NCBI RefSeq assembly: GCF_012927125.1
Contig: NZ_JABBFZ010000004.1
Location: 62,001-126,000, forward strand
Length of the DNA stretch: 64,000 nt
Direction of reading: 5' to 3'
Source: Paraburkholderia antibiotica
GTDB taxonomy: Bacteria; Pseudomonadota; Gammaproteobacteria; Burkholderiales; Burkholderiaceae
This document shows positions 24,482 through 33,858 of the stretch, in pieces. The translations under genes and the position numbers were made by a program. Under the pieces are notes generated by a model that made no database searches, had not been told where the DNA came from, and saw nothing but the letters and a program-made list of their open reading frames with translations. The first letter of the stretch is position 1; each line of letters starts with the position of its first letter.

Positions 24482-26137
24482 TTAATTCACTGGGGCGCCG
24501 TTCGCTGGGTCTCCGTTCGCTGGGTCTCCGTTCGTTGTGCCAACGGAAGCTGACGCTGCAGCAGACGCCGCATCCGTTTGATCGACCGGTGGATTTCCCA
24601 TCGCCTGAAACAGTGCCGCCGTATCGGTGAGCCGCGCGCTCGTATAGCGAATCTCGTCGAGCTGCGCGTTGCGCCATTGCTGTTCGCTCGAACGCGTCGA
24701 GGCAACGGGCAGCGCGCCGAGCCGGTAACGCGCCGACGTGTCGTCGAATACGCCTTGCGCGGAGCGCGCGGCGACGTTGGCGGCATCCAGCGATTGCGCG
24801 TCGTGCTCGAGCGCGGCCAGCGTGTCGGCGACGTTCTGGAACGCGGCAAGCACCGTCTGCTTGTATTGCGACACGGTCGCGTCGTAGGTCTCGAGCGCCG
24901 CGCGTCGTTGCGCGAGCAGCGCACCGCCATGAAAAAGCGGCTGTGACAGCGACGCGCCGATGCTCCAGATCGCGCCCGCGCCCGACAGCGCGACAGGCCA
25001 GCTAAAGCCGCCTTGTCCCATCGATGCCGACAGCGACAGGCTCGGGAACATCTGCGCGGTCGCCACGCCGACGTCGGCTGCCGCGGCCTTCAGTCCGGCA
25101 TCGGCGGCCTGGATGTCGGGCCGCGAGCGCAGTAATTCGGATGGCACCACGACCGGTACCTGCTCGGGTACGTGCAATTGCGCGAGCGCGATGTCGTCGG
25201 GCGCGGCGTCGGGCGTGCGGCCGATCAGCACCGCGAGTGCATGACGCGTGGTCAGCCACTGCTGCTTCAACGCCGGCAGACTCGCCGACACGCTCGCCGC
25301 ATTCTGTTGCGCGCTCAGCAGATCGGCGTGCGACACCGCGCCGAGTTCGTAGCGTCGCGCGGTGTCGCGTGCCTGGTCGTTGGCGAGCGTCACGAGTCGT
25401 TCGGTCGTGTCGATCTGCGCGTGCAGCGCGGCACTCGTGATCGTCGCGGTCACGATGTTCGCGGCGAGCGCGCGGCGCGCCGCATCGAGCTGATAGACCT
25501 GCACGTTCACGCGTGCGGCGAGCGCCGCGTTCGCGAGACGCGCGGCGCCGAACAGATCGAACGTGTAGTGCGCCTGCAACTGGCCGACGAACACGTTGTA
25601 TAGAAACGTATTCGGCCCCGCCTCGGGAATCGCGAGCGCGCGATTGCGCGTTGCCTGACCGCCGGCGTCGATGGTCGGCAGCAGCGAACTGCCGACCTGC
25701 GCGCGCAATTGCTCGCGCGCGGCCGCGAGGCTGTGGTCGGTCGCGGCCAGCGTCGGGCTGTTGCGCAGGCCTTCGTCGACCAGCGCGTTCAGCACATCGG
25801 AGCGATACAGCTTCCACCATTCGGGCACTGGTTTGGCGCCGGCCACGAACTGTTGCGTGACGCCTTGCGCGGGCACCGTCTGCGTCGGCAGTGCTTCGGC
25901 GCCGTAGTGCGCGGGCTGCGGCATCGCGGGCGCGTCGCCGTTCGGCCCGAACGAGCAGGCGGCGAGCGCACAGGCGAGGCTCACGGCGAGCGCAGTGCGG
26001 GCCTGTCGTGGCAAATGCGACCAATGCGGCCAATGCCGCAAACGCGGCGAATCCGGCAACCGCGTCCACAACGCTTCGCGGTGCCGGGCGGACAGTGCGG
26101 ACCGTGTCGAGATACTCATGCTCTTGCTCGTACTCAT
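24482..26137 (-). CDS. RND efflux outer-membrane lipoprotein (OprM/NodT family)
   Basis: A 551-residue trimeric outer-membrane channel subunit. The lipobox is CALAAC near residue 61, after a long N-terminal leader; a second ATG seven codons in is also possible. The family pattern shows two repeats of helical hairpins, with motifs RAQVGSSLLPTIDA, TFDLFGAARLANA, ELLRSRPDIQAAD and QMFPSLSLSASMG. The C-terminus carries a repetitive tail (NGDPANGDPANGAPVN) encoded by 15-bp tandem units at 24500-24529. It starts 2 bp after the pump gene stop, the last gene of the efflux operon. Confidence 0.93.
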   Translation of the reverse strand: MSTSKSMSISTRSALSARHREALWTRLPDSPRLRHWPHWSHLPRQARTALAVSLACALAACSFGPNGDAPAMPQPAHYGAEALPTQTVPAQGVTQQFVAGAKPVPEWWKLYRSDVLNALVDEGLRNSPTLAATDHSLAAAREQLRAQVGSSLLPTIDAGGQATRNRALAIPEAGPNTFLYNVFVGQLQAHYTFDLFGAARLANAALAARVNVQVYQLDAARRALAANIVTATITSAALHAQIDTTERLVTLANDQARDTARRYELGAVSHADLLSAQQNAASVSASLPALKQQWLTTRHALAVLIGRTPDAAPDDIALAQLHVPEQVPVVVPSELLRSRPDIQAADAGLKAAAADVGVATAQMFPSLSLSASMGQGGFSWPVALSGAGAIWSIGASLSQPLFHGGALLAQRRAALETYDATVSQYKQTVLAAFQNVADTLAALEHDAQSLDAANVAARSAQGVFDDTSARYRLGALPVASTRSSEQQWRNAQLDEIRYTSARLTDTAALFQAMGNPPVDQTDAASAAASASVGTTNGDPANGDPANGAPVN

Positions 26138-26139
26138 GC

Positions 26140-29100
26140 TCAGTTACCCGTGTGCGTCGCGCCGGCAGGCGTCGGCGGCTCGCGCTCGTCGGTGCGCACG
26201 CGGAACGACGCGGCGTACAGCGCGGGCAGATAGAACAGGGTGAGGATCGTCGCGCTGGTGATGCCGCCCATCAACGCGGTCGCCATCGGGCCGAAGAAGT
26301 TCGAACGCAGCAGCGGAATCAGCGCGAGCACGGCCGCGGCGGCGGTCAGCGTGATCGGCCGGAAGCGCCGCACGGTGGCGCCGACGATCGCGTCGAAACG
26401 CTTGTGCCCCGACGCGATGTCCTGCTCGATCTGATCGACCAGAATCACCGAGTTACGCATGATGATGCCGAACATCGCGATCACACCGAGCATCGCGACG
26501 AAGCCGAACGGCTGGCCGAACAGCAGCAGCGTCAGCACCACGCCGATCAGACCGAGCGGCGCGGTCAGCACGACCATCAGCACGCGCGCGAAGCTTTGTA
26601 GCTGGATCATCAGCAGCGTGAGCACCGCGATTACCATGATCGGAATCTGCGCGTTGATCGACGCCTGGCCTTTGCCGCTTTCCTCGACCGAGCCGCCGAT
26701 CTCGATCCGGTAGCCGACCGGCAGCGTCGCGCGAATCGGCGCGAGCGCGCGATCCACCGCGTGCGTGACGTCGATGCCTTGCGTGCCGGGCGCGACGTCG
26801 GACTGCACGGTGATGGTCGGCTGACGATCGCGCTCCCAGATCACACCGTATTCAAGGTCGTTGCGCAGATGGCCGAGGGTGCCGAGCGGCACCGGGCCGT
26901 TGGGCGTTGGCATCGCGAGCGCGGTCAGTTGCGACGGGTCGACGCGTTCCGCGCGCGGCGCGCGCAGATCGACGCTGATCAGCTTGTCGCGCTCGCGATA
27001 CTGCGTGACCGTATAGCCGGACAGCGTCATCGCGAGGAAGCTCGACACGTCCTCCGAAGTGACGCCGAGTTCGCGCGCGCGTTTCTGGTCGATCTCGAAG
27101 CGCACCGAGCGCTCGGCCGGTTCGTCCCAGTCGAACTGCACGTTGCGGGTGCCGCGGTCCGCGCGCAGCGTCGCGGCGACGCGTTCGGCGATCGAGCGCA
27201 CGGTCGCGATGTCGTCGCCGCTCACGCGGAACTGCACCGGATAGCCGACCGGCGGCCCGTTCTCGAGTCGCGACAGGCGCGTGCGTACCGCCGGGAAGTT
27301 GTTGAGCAATTCGGGTTCGAGCCACTGCGCGAGCTTCTCGCGATCCTTCACCGACTTCGCGGTGATCACGAACTGCGCGAAGTTCGGCTGCGGCAATTGC
27401 TGGTCGAGCGGCAGATAGAAGCGCGGCGCGCCGGTGCCGACGAAGCTCACCGAATGATCGATCTCGGGGCGGCCCACCAGAATCTTTTCGAGGCGCTGGG
27501 CCTGGCGCAACGTGGCATCGAACGATGCGCCCTCGGGCAGGCGCACGTCGACCAGCAGTTCAGGGCGGTCCGAGCTCGGGAAGAACTGCTGCGGCACCAG
27601 TGTGAAGCCGGCCATCGCGAGCACGAACAGCGCGACCGTGATAGCCAGTACAACGAAGCGTCGTTCGACGCACCAGCCGATCCAGCCGCGCAAACGCGTA
27701 TAGAAGCGCGTGTCGTAGATATCGTGCTCGTGGTCCTCCGGCTCATGCTCGTGACGTTTGCGCTCCGGCAGCAGGTGATAGCCGAGCAGCGGAATCAGCA
27801 CGACCGCCGCGAGCCATGACGCGATCAGCGCGATCGCCGACACCTCGAAGATCGAGCGCGTGTATTCGCCGGTGCTCGATTTCGCGAGCGCGATCGGCAG
27901 GAAGCCGGACACGGTCACGAGCGTGCCGGTCAGCATCGGAAACGCGGTGCTGGTGTACGCGAAGGCCGCGGCGCGCGTGCGGTTCCAGCCCTGTTCGAGC
28001 TTCACCGACATCATCTCGACCGCGATGATCGCATCGTCGACAAGCAGCCCGAGCGCGAGCACCAGCGTGCCGAGCGACACCTTGTGCAAGCCGATGTCGA
28101 ACAGATACATGCACAGCGCGGTCACCGCGAGCACGACCGGAATCGAGATCACGACGACCATGCCGGTGCGCACGCCGAGCGACACGAGGCTCACGACCAG
28201 CACGATCGCGACCGCCTCGGCGACCGCTTCGAGGAAGTCGTCGACCGAACGCGCGACCGCGTGCGGCATGCTCGACACTTCGACGAGCTTCAGACCCGCG
28301 GGCAGCGCCGCGCGCAATTGCGTCATCTGCTGGTCGAGCGCCTTGCCGAGGCGGATCACGTCGCCGCCCGGCTGCATCGTCACGCCGATGCCGAGCACCG
28401 GTTGGCCGCCGAAGCGCATCTGCGTGACGATCGGATCGTCGTAGCCGCGCTTGATCGTCGCGATGTCGCCGAGCCGGAACGTGCGGTTGTTGACGCGGAT
28501 CAGCGTGTCGGCGAGCGCTTTCACGTCGTTGAACTGGCCGCTCGGGCGCACGAACACGCGGTCGTCGAAGGTGGTCAGTGTGCCGGCCGGCGCGACGGTG
28601 TTCTGCGCGTTGATCGCCTGACCGAGCTGCTGCGGCGAAATGCCGAGACGGGTGAGCTGCGTGTTCGGGATCTCGATGTAGATGTGCTGGTCCGGATCGC
28701 CGAAATAGTCGACCTTGCCGACGCCCGGCACGCGCAACAGCACCGAGCGCAACTGGTCCGCGTAGTCGTGCAGTTGCGCGGCGGAAAAGCCGTCGCCTTC
28801 GAGCGTGTAGATGTTGGTGTAGACGTCGCCGAACTCGTCGTTGAAGAACGGGCCCTGCACGCCGGGCGGCAGCGTCGACGCGATGTCGCCGACTTTCTTG
28901 CGCACCTGATACCAGGTCTCGGGGACCTGGCTCACCGGCGCCGAGTCTTTCATCGAAAAGAAGATCAGCGATTCGCCGGGGCGCGAGTAGCTGCGCACGA
29001 AATCGATGTACGGCGTTTCCTGCAGCTTGCGGCCGATGCGGTCGGTCACCTGGTCTTGCACCTGGCGCGCGGTGGCGCCGGGCCAGAAGGTGCGGATCAC

Positions 29101-29262
29101 CATCACGCGGAATGTGAAGGGCGGGTCTTCGGATTGCGCGAGCCGCGTGTACGCGAGGATGCCGAACGCGGTGGCGAGCGCGATCAGGAACACGACCAGC
29201 GCCTGATGGCGCAGCGCCCACGCGGACAGGTTGAAGCGTCCTTCTTCGTGCGGCGAGCTCAT
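26140..29262 (-). CDS. RND efflux pump inner-membrane transporter
   Basis: A 1040-residue proton-driven pump with 12 predicted membrane helices and two large periplasmic loops. Recognisable marks are the N-terminal helix and SEDPPFTFRVMVIRTFWPGA, the proton-relay region LVLALGLLVDDAIIAVEMM with its Asp pair in helix 4, and GVIAMFGIIMRNSVILVDQI in the second half. SEDPPF places it with the MexK/CusA-unlike small-molecule pumps rather than metal pumps. The ATG at 29262 overlaps the adaptor stop by ATGA; the frame is open upstream only because it shadows that gene. The substrate cannot be inferred. Confidence 0.94.
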   Translation of the reverse strand: MSSPHEEGRFNLSAWALRHQALVVFLIALATAFGILAYTRLAQSEDPPFTFRVMVIRTFWPGATARQVQDQVTDRIGRKLQETPYIDFVRSYSRPGESLIFFSMKDSAPVSQVPETWYQVRKKVGDIASTLPPGVQGPFFNDEFGDVYTNIYTLEGDGFSAAQLHDYADQLRSVLLRVPGVGKVDYFGDPDQHIYIEIPNTQLTRLGISPQQLGQAINAQNTVAPAGTLTTFDDRVFVRPSGQFNDVKALADTLIRVNNRTFRLGDIATIKRGYDDPIVTQMRFGGQPVLGIGVTMQPGGDVIRLGKALDQQMTQLRAALPAGLKLVEVSSMPHAVARSVDDFLEAVAEAVAIVLVVSLVSLGVRTGMVVVISIPVVLAVTALCMYLFDIGLHKVSLGTLVLALGLLVDDAIIAVEMMSVKLEQGWNRTRAAAFAYTSTAFPMLTGTLVTVSGFLPIALAKSSTGEYTRSIFEVSAIALIASWLAAVVLIPLLGYHLLPERKRHEHEPEDHEHDIYDTRFYTRLRGWIGWCVERRFVVLAITVALFVLAMAGFTLVPQQFFPSSDRPELLVDVRLPEGASFDATLRQAQRLEKILVGRPEIDHSVSFVGTGAPRFYLPLDQQLPQPNFAQFVITAKSVKDREKLAQWLEPELLNNFPAVRTRLSRLENGPPVGYPVQFRVSGDDIATVRSIAERVAATLRADRGTRNVQFDWDEPAERSVRFEIDQKRARELGVTSEDVSSFLAMTLSGYTVTQYRERDKLISVDLRAPRAERVDPSQLTALAMPTPNGPVPLGTLGHLRNDLEYGVIWERDRQPTITVQSDVAPGTQGIDVTHAVDRALAPIRATLPVGYRIEIGGSVEESGKGQASINAQIPIMVIAVLTLLMIQLQSFARVLMVVLTAPLGLIGVVLTLLLFGQPFGFVAMLGVIAMFGIIMRNSVILVDQIEQDIASGHKRFDAIVGATVRRFRPITLTAAAAVLALIPLLRSNFFGPMATALMGGITSATILTLFYLPALYAASFRVRTDEREPPTPAGATHTGN

Positions 29263-30440
29263 GAAGCGAAGTCCTCGGGATGCAGCGGCGCGATCGCGCG
29301 GACTTTTTCGCCTGCGCTCACCGTGTGCACGCCTTGCAGCACGACGCTTTCGCCGTCCTTGAGCCCTTCGCTGACGACGATCGTGCGTTCGTCGTAGCGC
29401 GTGACTGTTACGCGGCGCAGTTCGAGCGTGTTGTCGGCGGCACGCACGACCCACACGGCCGGTTGCCGGCCTTCGTGGAACAGCGCGGTGGCCGGCAGCG
29501 TGAACAGGCCGTGCTGAGCCGCCGCGGTGGCGAGTGGCACGGCCGGCGTGACGTCGGCGGTCATGCCGAGGCGCACGTCGGGTCCAGGTTGTGCGAGCGT
29601 GAGACGCGCGCGCCACGTGCGGCTTTGCTGATCGGCGGCCGGCGACAACTCGCGCACGCGTGCGCTGAACTTGCGGCCCGGCAGCGCGGCGAGCGTCACG
29701 CTGGCGTTCTGGCCGACCGCGAAGGCGGCCAGCGCGCTTTCGGGCACATCGCACAGTACGTCGACGTCGCCGCTCCACGCGAGGTTGTAGACGGCCTGGC
29801 CCGCCGAGACGTTCTGGCCGGTGTCGGCCTGTTCGGCGGTAATCACGCCTGCGTGACCGGCGACGAGCGTCGTGTATTGCAACTGGTTCTTCGCGAGCGC
29901 GGCCTGCTGCTGTGCCTGATCGCGCTGCGCGAGCGCGGACGCGTACGCGTTGGTGGTCTGTTCGAGCTGGGCTGGCGCGATCAGGTTTTCTTTCGCCTGA
30001 GCTTTGTCGCGCTCGAGCTGCTGTTGCGCATAGACGAGGTTGTGCTGCGCGGCGTCGAGCTGTGCCTGGGCGCTGGCGGCATTTTTCTGCGCATCGGCGG
30101 GATCGAGCAACGCGACGATTTCACCGTTCTTAACCGTGTCGCCGAGCCGCACGCGCCGTTCGATGATCTTGCCGCCGACCCGAAACGACAGCGGCGTCGA
30201 ATAGCGTGCCTGCACTTCGCCGGGCAGCGACCCCGCCTGCAACGCCTGACCATCCGGATGCACGATGCTGGCCACCACGGGACGCGGCGCGGGCGCCGCG
30301 GCTTCCTTCTTCGAACAGGCCGCGAGCGCGACGAGGGCCGCCAGCGCGAGCGCGCAGCCGTAACTGGAGAAACCGCGGGAGAGGTGAGGCGAGGACTGCT
30401 GGCGCATCGCTGACGATGCGGGAGAACCGGGACGCTTCAC
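29259..30440 (-). CDS. RND efflux periplasmic adaptor (membrane fusion) lipoprotein
   Basis: A 393-residue lipoprotein that links pump and outer-membrane channel. The lipobox is LAAC at about residue 42, followed by SKKEAAAPAP. Then come the split biotinyl-lipoyl domain (LSFRVGGKIIERRVRLGDTV) and (VAGHAGVITAEQADTGQNV) around a helical hairpin with many Ala and Gln residues, and the beta-barrel domain. A second ATG 11 codons downstream (MRQQSS) would also leave a good signal peptide. It is the first gene of the operon, divergent from the TetR gene. Confidence 0.93.
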   Translation of the reverse strand: MKRPGSPASSAMRQQSSPHLSRGFSSYGCALALAALVALAACSKKEAAAPAPRPVVASIVHPDGQALQAGSLPGEVQARYSTPLSFRVGGKIIERRVRLGDTVKNGEIVALLDPADAQKNAASAQAQLDAAQHNLVYAQQQLERDKAQAKENLIAPAQLEQTTNAYASALAQRDQAQQQAALAKNQLQYTTLVAGHAGVITAEQADTGQNVSAGQAVYNLAWSGDVDVLCDVPESALAAFAVGQNASVTLAALPGRKFSARVRELSPAADQQSRTWRARLTLAQPGPDVRLGMTADVTPAVPLATAAAQHGLFTLPATALFHEGRQPAVWVVRAADNTLELRRVTVTRYDERTIVVSEGLKDGESVVLQGVHTVSAGEKVRAIAPLHPEDFAS

Positions 30441-30562
30441 AATTACCCCAACTGGAGACAGCGAACGAACACGGCAAGCCGCAGCGGCCCGCCAGAGAAG
30501 ACCGTACGCAGAATCATGTAATTCGCATACGGCTATGGCTTTAAATGACGTTTTGAATTTTA

Positions 30563-30576
30563 ATACATACCTGTAT
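30563..30576. promoter_or_regulatory. Candidate TetR operator between efflux operon and regulator
   Basis: ATACA-TACC-TGTAT is a perfect 5-bp inverted repeat with a 4-bp centre. It sits in the AT-rich divergent intergenic region 44 bp before the TetR start, and resembles the core of AcrR-type operators (TACATACA...TGTATGTA). Confidence 0.5.
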
Positions 30577-30619
30577 CTGAATGGGCGAATGAATTGGAAT
30601 TCTCTTCGATGCTAGACTG

Positions 30620-31243
30620 ATGCGCATGAAACGGCAAAGACTGACAAGAGAGCAAAGCAAGGATCAGACGCGGGAGCGCCTGCTCGACGCTGCGCGGGCA
30701 ATTTTCATGAAGAAGGGCTTCGTCGCGGCGAGCGTCGAAGACATCGCGGCGGCGGCCGGCTATACGCGCGGCGCGTTCTATTCGAACTTCCGTAGCAAGA
30801 GCGAGCTGTTTCTGGAACTGTTGCGGCGTGACCACGAGGCGATGCAGGCCGGCCTGCACGCCATCTTCGAGAGCGCGGCGTCGCCCGAGGAGATGCAGAC
30901 GCGAGTGCTGCACTACTACAGCACGCTGCATCGCGAGAACAAGTGTTTTCTGCTGTGGGTCGAGGCGAAACTGCTCGCGGTGCGCGACGGCCGTTTCCGG
31001 TTGCGCTTTAACGCGTTCATGCACGAGAAGCTGGAGCAGTTGAGCGCGTACGTGCGGGAGTTCTCGGCGCGGGTGGGTACGCCGATGTCGATGGAACCCG
31101 AACAACTCGCGATCGGGCTGCTGGGCCTGTGCGACGGCGTGCAGTTTTTCTATACGGTCGATCCGCAGAATGTGCCGACGGAGATGGCCGAGAAGGTGCT
31201 GGCCGGGTTTTTCTCGCGTGTGGTGTTTGGGCGCGATGTGTGA
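30620..31243 (+). CDS. TetR/AcrR-family repressor of the efflux operon
   Basis: A 207-residue regulator. The N-terminal helix-turn-helix is ASVEDIAAAAGYTRGAFYSN followed by FRSKSELFLELL, a standard TetR signature. The C-terminal domain is helical and variable. ATG codons at 30620 and 30626 are both possible. It is divergent from the adaptor gene, with a palindrome between them, so it most likely represses the efflux genes and itself until a pump substrate binds. Confidence 0.9.
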   Translation: MRMKRQRLTREQSKDQTRERLLDAARAIFMKKGFVAASVEDIAAAAGYTRGAFYSNFRSKSELFLELLRRDHEAMQAGLHAIFESAASPEEMQTRVLHYYSTLHRENKCFLLWVEAKLLAVRDGRFRLRFNAFMHEKLEQLSAYVREFSARVGTPMSMEPEQLAIGLLGLCDGVQFFYTVDPQNVPTEMAEKVLAGFFSRVVFGRDV

Positions 31244-31246
31244 TGC

Positions 31247-31276
31247 AAAAACGCGCGACCCGGATGGATCGCGCGT
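31247..31276 (-). terminator. Terminator of the small secreted-protein gene
   Basis: ACGCGCGA (31251-31258) pairs with TCGCGCGT (31269-31276); on the minus strand the stem is followed by TTTTTGC. It ends the 31303-31515 gene and may also end the TetR transcript. Confidence 0.75.
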
Positions 31277-31302
31277 CGGATACGACAAAGAATCAGAACA
31301 GA

Positions 31303-31515
31303 TCAGTCGGTGGGCAACTGGGCGCAGATGTCGGCGGCCGGAGCGGCGCACGCGAATGCGTACTGGCCGCTGGTGCTGAGGATTTTCTCGCCGGCGTGCA
31401 GCGCGACCTTGATGTCCGGACAACGCTCGTAAGCGATGTAGGCCGAGCTTGCCGCGGCGGACCAGCAGACTAGCGAAAACGCGATTTTTTCCAGAAGCTG
31501 AAAACGATGTGGCAT
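31303..31515 (-). CDS. Small membrane or secreted protein of unknown function
   Basis: A 70-residue protein with a hydrophobic N-terminal segment (IAFSLVCWSAAASSAYIAY) that could be a signal anchor, and four cysteines in all (one in the hydrophobic segment, then YERCPDI, FACAAP and DICAQ). AAAGGAA lies about 9 bases before the ATG. It has its own terminator and an inverted repeat around a -10 element upstream, which supports a real gene. No family is recognised. Confidence 0.7.
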   Translation of the reverse strand: MPHRFQLLEKIAFSLVCWSAAASSAYIAYERCPDIKVALHAGEKILSTSGQYAFACAAPAADICAQLPTD

Positions 31516-31551
31516 AGCGGTAATTTCCTTTGGCCGCTATGTTACCAGCGA

Positions 31552-31570
31552 ACTAGGGTTTATACCTAGT
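31552..31570 (-). promoter_or_regulatory. Inverted repeat around a -10 box
   Basis: ACTAGG (31552-31557) and CCTAGT (31565-31570) flank TTTATA, which is TATAAA on the minus strand, a good -10 for the small gene at 31515. A protein binding the repeat would cover the promoter. No clear -35 is present. Confidence 0.4.
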
Positions 31571-31777
31571 CAAAACCCACAATAGACGCCGCAATAGTGA
31601 AGCGGCAGACGAAGCCCCCTAAATCTGACAAAAATGTCATGTCTGGGTCAGGGTTGGGACATGTCGGGTCGATAGAATCGATTTCGTTGGGCAAGCCCGC
31701 GCCGCACCCGTGCCGCGCGGGCCGACGCAGGCGGCAGCACTGTCGCCGGCCCGGCTTAACGAGGCAGGAGTCGTCCC

Positions 31778-32842
31778 ATGAATCAACTGCAGTCGATGCG
31801 CGTGTTCGTCAAGGTCGCGGACCTCGGTAGTTTCGTCCGCGCGGCGGGCGCGATGGAACTGTCCAGCGCGGTGGTGACCCGGCACGTCGCGGATCTGGAG
31901 TCGCGGCTCGGCACCCGTTTGCTCAATCGCACGACGCGCCGTCTGTCGCTGACCGAAGCCGGCGCGACCTATCTGGAGCGCGTGCGCCACATTCTCACGG
32001 ACCTCGAAGGCGTCGAGCAGATGGTGGTGGCGCGCAATCACGAGCCGGTCGGCACGCTGCGGATCGTCGCGCCGGTGGTGTTCGGGCTGCATAGTCTCGC
32101 GCCGCTGGTGCAGTCGTACGCGGCCCGCTATCCGGCGGTCGTGCCTGACGTCACGCTGGCCGATCGCCACGTCGATCTGGTCGAAGAGGGTTTCGACGTC
32201 GGTATTCTGGCTTCGCGGCATATGCGCAGCGCGAGCATCGTCACACGCAGGCTCACGACCGGCTGCATGACGGTCTGCGCGACGCCGGCCTATCTCGTGC
32301 AGCACGGTATGCCGACGCGCCCGGAAGATCTGCTCCGGCATCCGTGTCTGAGCCGGCCGGCCGAGCAGGGCGGCGAGGAGCGCGTGTTCAAGGGGCCGAA
32401 CGGCGAAGTGCGCGTGCGGCCGCCCAATGCGATCGCCGCGAACAATACCGAGATGCTGCGGCAGTTCGCGCTGCTGAGCATGGGCGTCGCGATTCTGCCG
32501 AGCTATCTGATCGGGCGCGACCTGGCGTCGGGGCGGCTGGTGCGCCTGCTCGACGAGTATCGACTGCCGCCGATCGAGCTCACGATTGCGTACCCGAGCC
32601 GCCTGCATCTGCCGGCGAAGGTGCGCACGTTTATCGACCATCTGGTCGAGCATTTCCAGCCGGAAAGTGCGCCGCTGCCGTCTACGCGCGGGGCGTCGTC
32701 GGTGCGGACGGTGGTGGCCAGGCCGGCCGAGCCGGCGGTTCCCGACGTGGACGATGAAGCGCCCGATACACACGAACATGAAACGACGCGCCGTCTGCCG
32801 CGCGTAGCGCGGACACGGATCGCGGCGTCGTCGCAGTTCTGA
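31778..32842 (+). CDS. LysR-family transcriptional regulator with long C-terminal tail
   Basis: A 354-residue regulator. The winged helix-turn-helix is in residues 1-60 (FVKVADLGSFVRAAGAMELS, then SSAVVTRHVADLESRLG). The effector domain runs from about 90 to 295 (GTLRIVAPVVFG). About 50 extra residues follow (from HFQPESAPLP), rich in Pro, Asp and Arg and probably disordered, beyond the family norm of about 300. AGGAG is 10 bases before the ATG. Neighbours on either side are unrelated small genes, so the target is unknown; a distant locus or itself is possible. Confidence 0.88.
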   Translation: MNQLQSMRVFVKVADLGSFVRAAGAMELSSAVVTRHVADLESRLGTRLLNRTTRRLSLTEAGATYLERVRHILTDLEGVEQMVVARNHEPVGTLRIVAPVVFGLHSLAPLVQSYAARYPAVVPDVTLADRHVDLVEEGFDVGILASRHMRSASIVTRRLTTGCMTVCATPAYLVQHGMPTRPEDLLRHPCLSRPAEQGGEERVFKGPNGEVRVRPPNAIAANNTEMLRQFALLSMGVAILPSYLIGRDLASGRLVRLLDEYRLPPIELTIAYPSRLHLPAKVRTFIDHLVEHFQPESAPLPSTRGASSVRTVVARPAEPAVPDVDDEAPDTHEHETTRRLPRVARTRIAASSQF

Positions 32843-32980
32843 ACGGGCGCGTGGAGGGAGACAGGAGGCAGGAGACAAAAGGCAGGAGACGCGCGAAATG
32901 CGGTCTGCCGCGTGGTTTTATAGGCGCGGTGGCCGCGAGCAGGCACGTCCCGCACCCTCTACGGCTAATCTTGGCCGCGC

Positions 32981-33211
32981 CTAGATCCCCAGCCCGGGAC
33001 TAAAGCTGCCGCCGATCAGCCGTGTCACCGATTCGATATCGACATAATCCTGTTCCGGCATGCCGTCGAGCATCGCCAGCACTTCGTTACTCGCGCCGGC
33101 TTCGCGCGCGGCGTCGACGAGCGCATCCTTGTTGGTGGGAAACGGGACTTCGCGAAGAAGATCGCTGATCTGCAGATCGATCGATTCGCTGGGGATGCCC
33201 GAGGCCGTCAT
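32981..33211 (-). CDS. DUF2795 family small protein
   Basis: A 76-residue acidic protein of the DUF2795 family: DLLREVPFPTNKDALVDAAR, then EVLAMLDGMPEQDYVDIESV. The ATG at 33211 is preferred because GGGAG lies 8 bases before it; an ATG two codons earlier is too close to that site. The gene is alone. Function unknown. Confidence 0.8.
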   Translation of the reverse strand: MTASGIPSESIDLQISDLLREVPFPTNKDALVDAAREAGASNEVLAMLDGMPEQDYVDIESVTRLIGGSFSPGLGI

Positions 33212-33318
33212 GCGCATGCTCCCGTTGATTGCGTTGCGGTTTATCACACGAATGACCGGCCACACGCGCCCACGCCCTTACCGTGCGACCGCTTCCAAAC
33301 GATACCGATCCCCAACCC

Positions 33319-33573
33319 TCAGGTCGTCAGATGCTCGTTCTGCCCGGTGAGGCTGCGCTCCAGATGGCGCGACTTCGGCAACGCAATGTGCTCCCATTGC
33401 TGCGGATGACGATCGTCGGTGGCCGCCACATCCGGGGCCGGCGGCGCGACCGGCGCGGCGTTCGCGCGCTGCGCGAGAGTGGCGGAATCCGTGCTGTCCG
33501 GCGCGGTATGAACCGGCGCGGCAAAACACGAGGCGGACAGCGTCACCATGGTCAACAGTGTCGAGGTTTTCAT
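33319..33573 (-). CDS. Small exported protein of unknown function
   Basis: An 84-residue protein with a cleavable signal peptide (MKTSTLLTMVTLSASCFAAP). The mature part is Ala- and Pro-rich and ends in a His- and charge-rich segment (DDRHPQQWEHIALPKSRHLE). AGGAGG six bases before the ATG strongly supports the start. No family is recognised. It lies 285 bp downstream of the chloride channel gene on the same strand, probably transcribed on its own. Confidence 0.72.
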   Translation of the reverse strand: MKTSTLLTMVTLSASCFAAPVHTAPDSTDSATLAQRANAAPVAPPAPDVAATDDRHPQQWEHIALPKSRHLERSLTGQNEHLTT

Positions 33574-33786
33574 CACCCGACCTCCTAAGCTCATGCGGCG
33601 CTGACAGTTGAGCAAACTCCATGCCGTCCCCGCGTCGAAAGGACGATCAAGCTACCGGCGACGTGGCGATGCGCGGCCCGCGCTCAATTACCATCTTAGG
33701 TGGCAAATCCTGCAACGCGCGCGCATTTGCACAAAACCGAATTGTAGATTCCGGATGATGGCACGAATGCGACAAGCCGGATAGCG

Positions 33787-33838
33787 CGGGGCGGCGGCCG
33801 GCGCGGCCATGACGCAGGCGCCGGCCGCCCAGCCCCGA
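33787..33838 (-). terminator. GC-rich hairpin after the chloride channel gene
   Basis: GGCGGCCGGCGC pairs with GCGCCGGCCGCC, with an outer CGGGGC/GCCCCG extension and a 2-base bulge. It lies just past the channel gene stop on the minus strand. There is no T-run, so it may be an mRNA-stabilising structure rather than an intrinsic terminator. Confidence 0.4.
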
Positions 33839-33858
33839 ATCCGGCATGGCCCCGCCGC

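Noticed and set aside
24004..24630. Plus-strand ORF of 208 codons overlapping the end of the efflux channel gene
   Set aside because: Composition and repeats reflect the antisense of the OprM-like tail; no family pattern and no RBS.
26140..29778. An extended 1212-residue efflux pump reading frame
   Set aside because: The extra N-terminus is an Arg-rich shadow of the adaptor gene; the real pump starts at ATG 29262 with an ATGA overlap.
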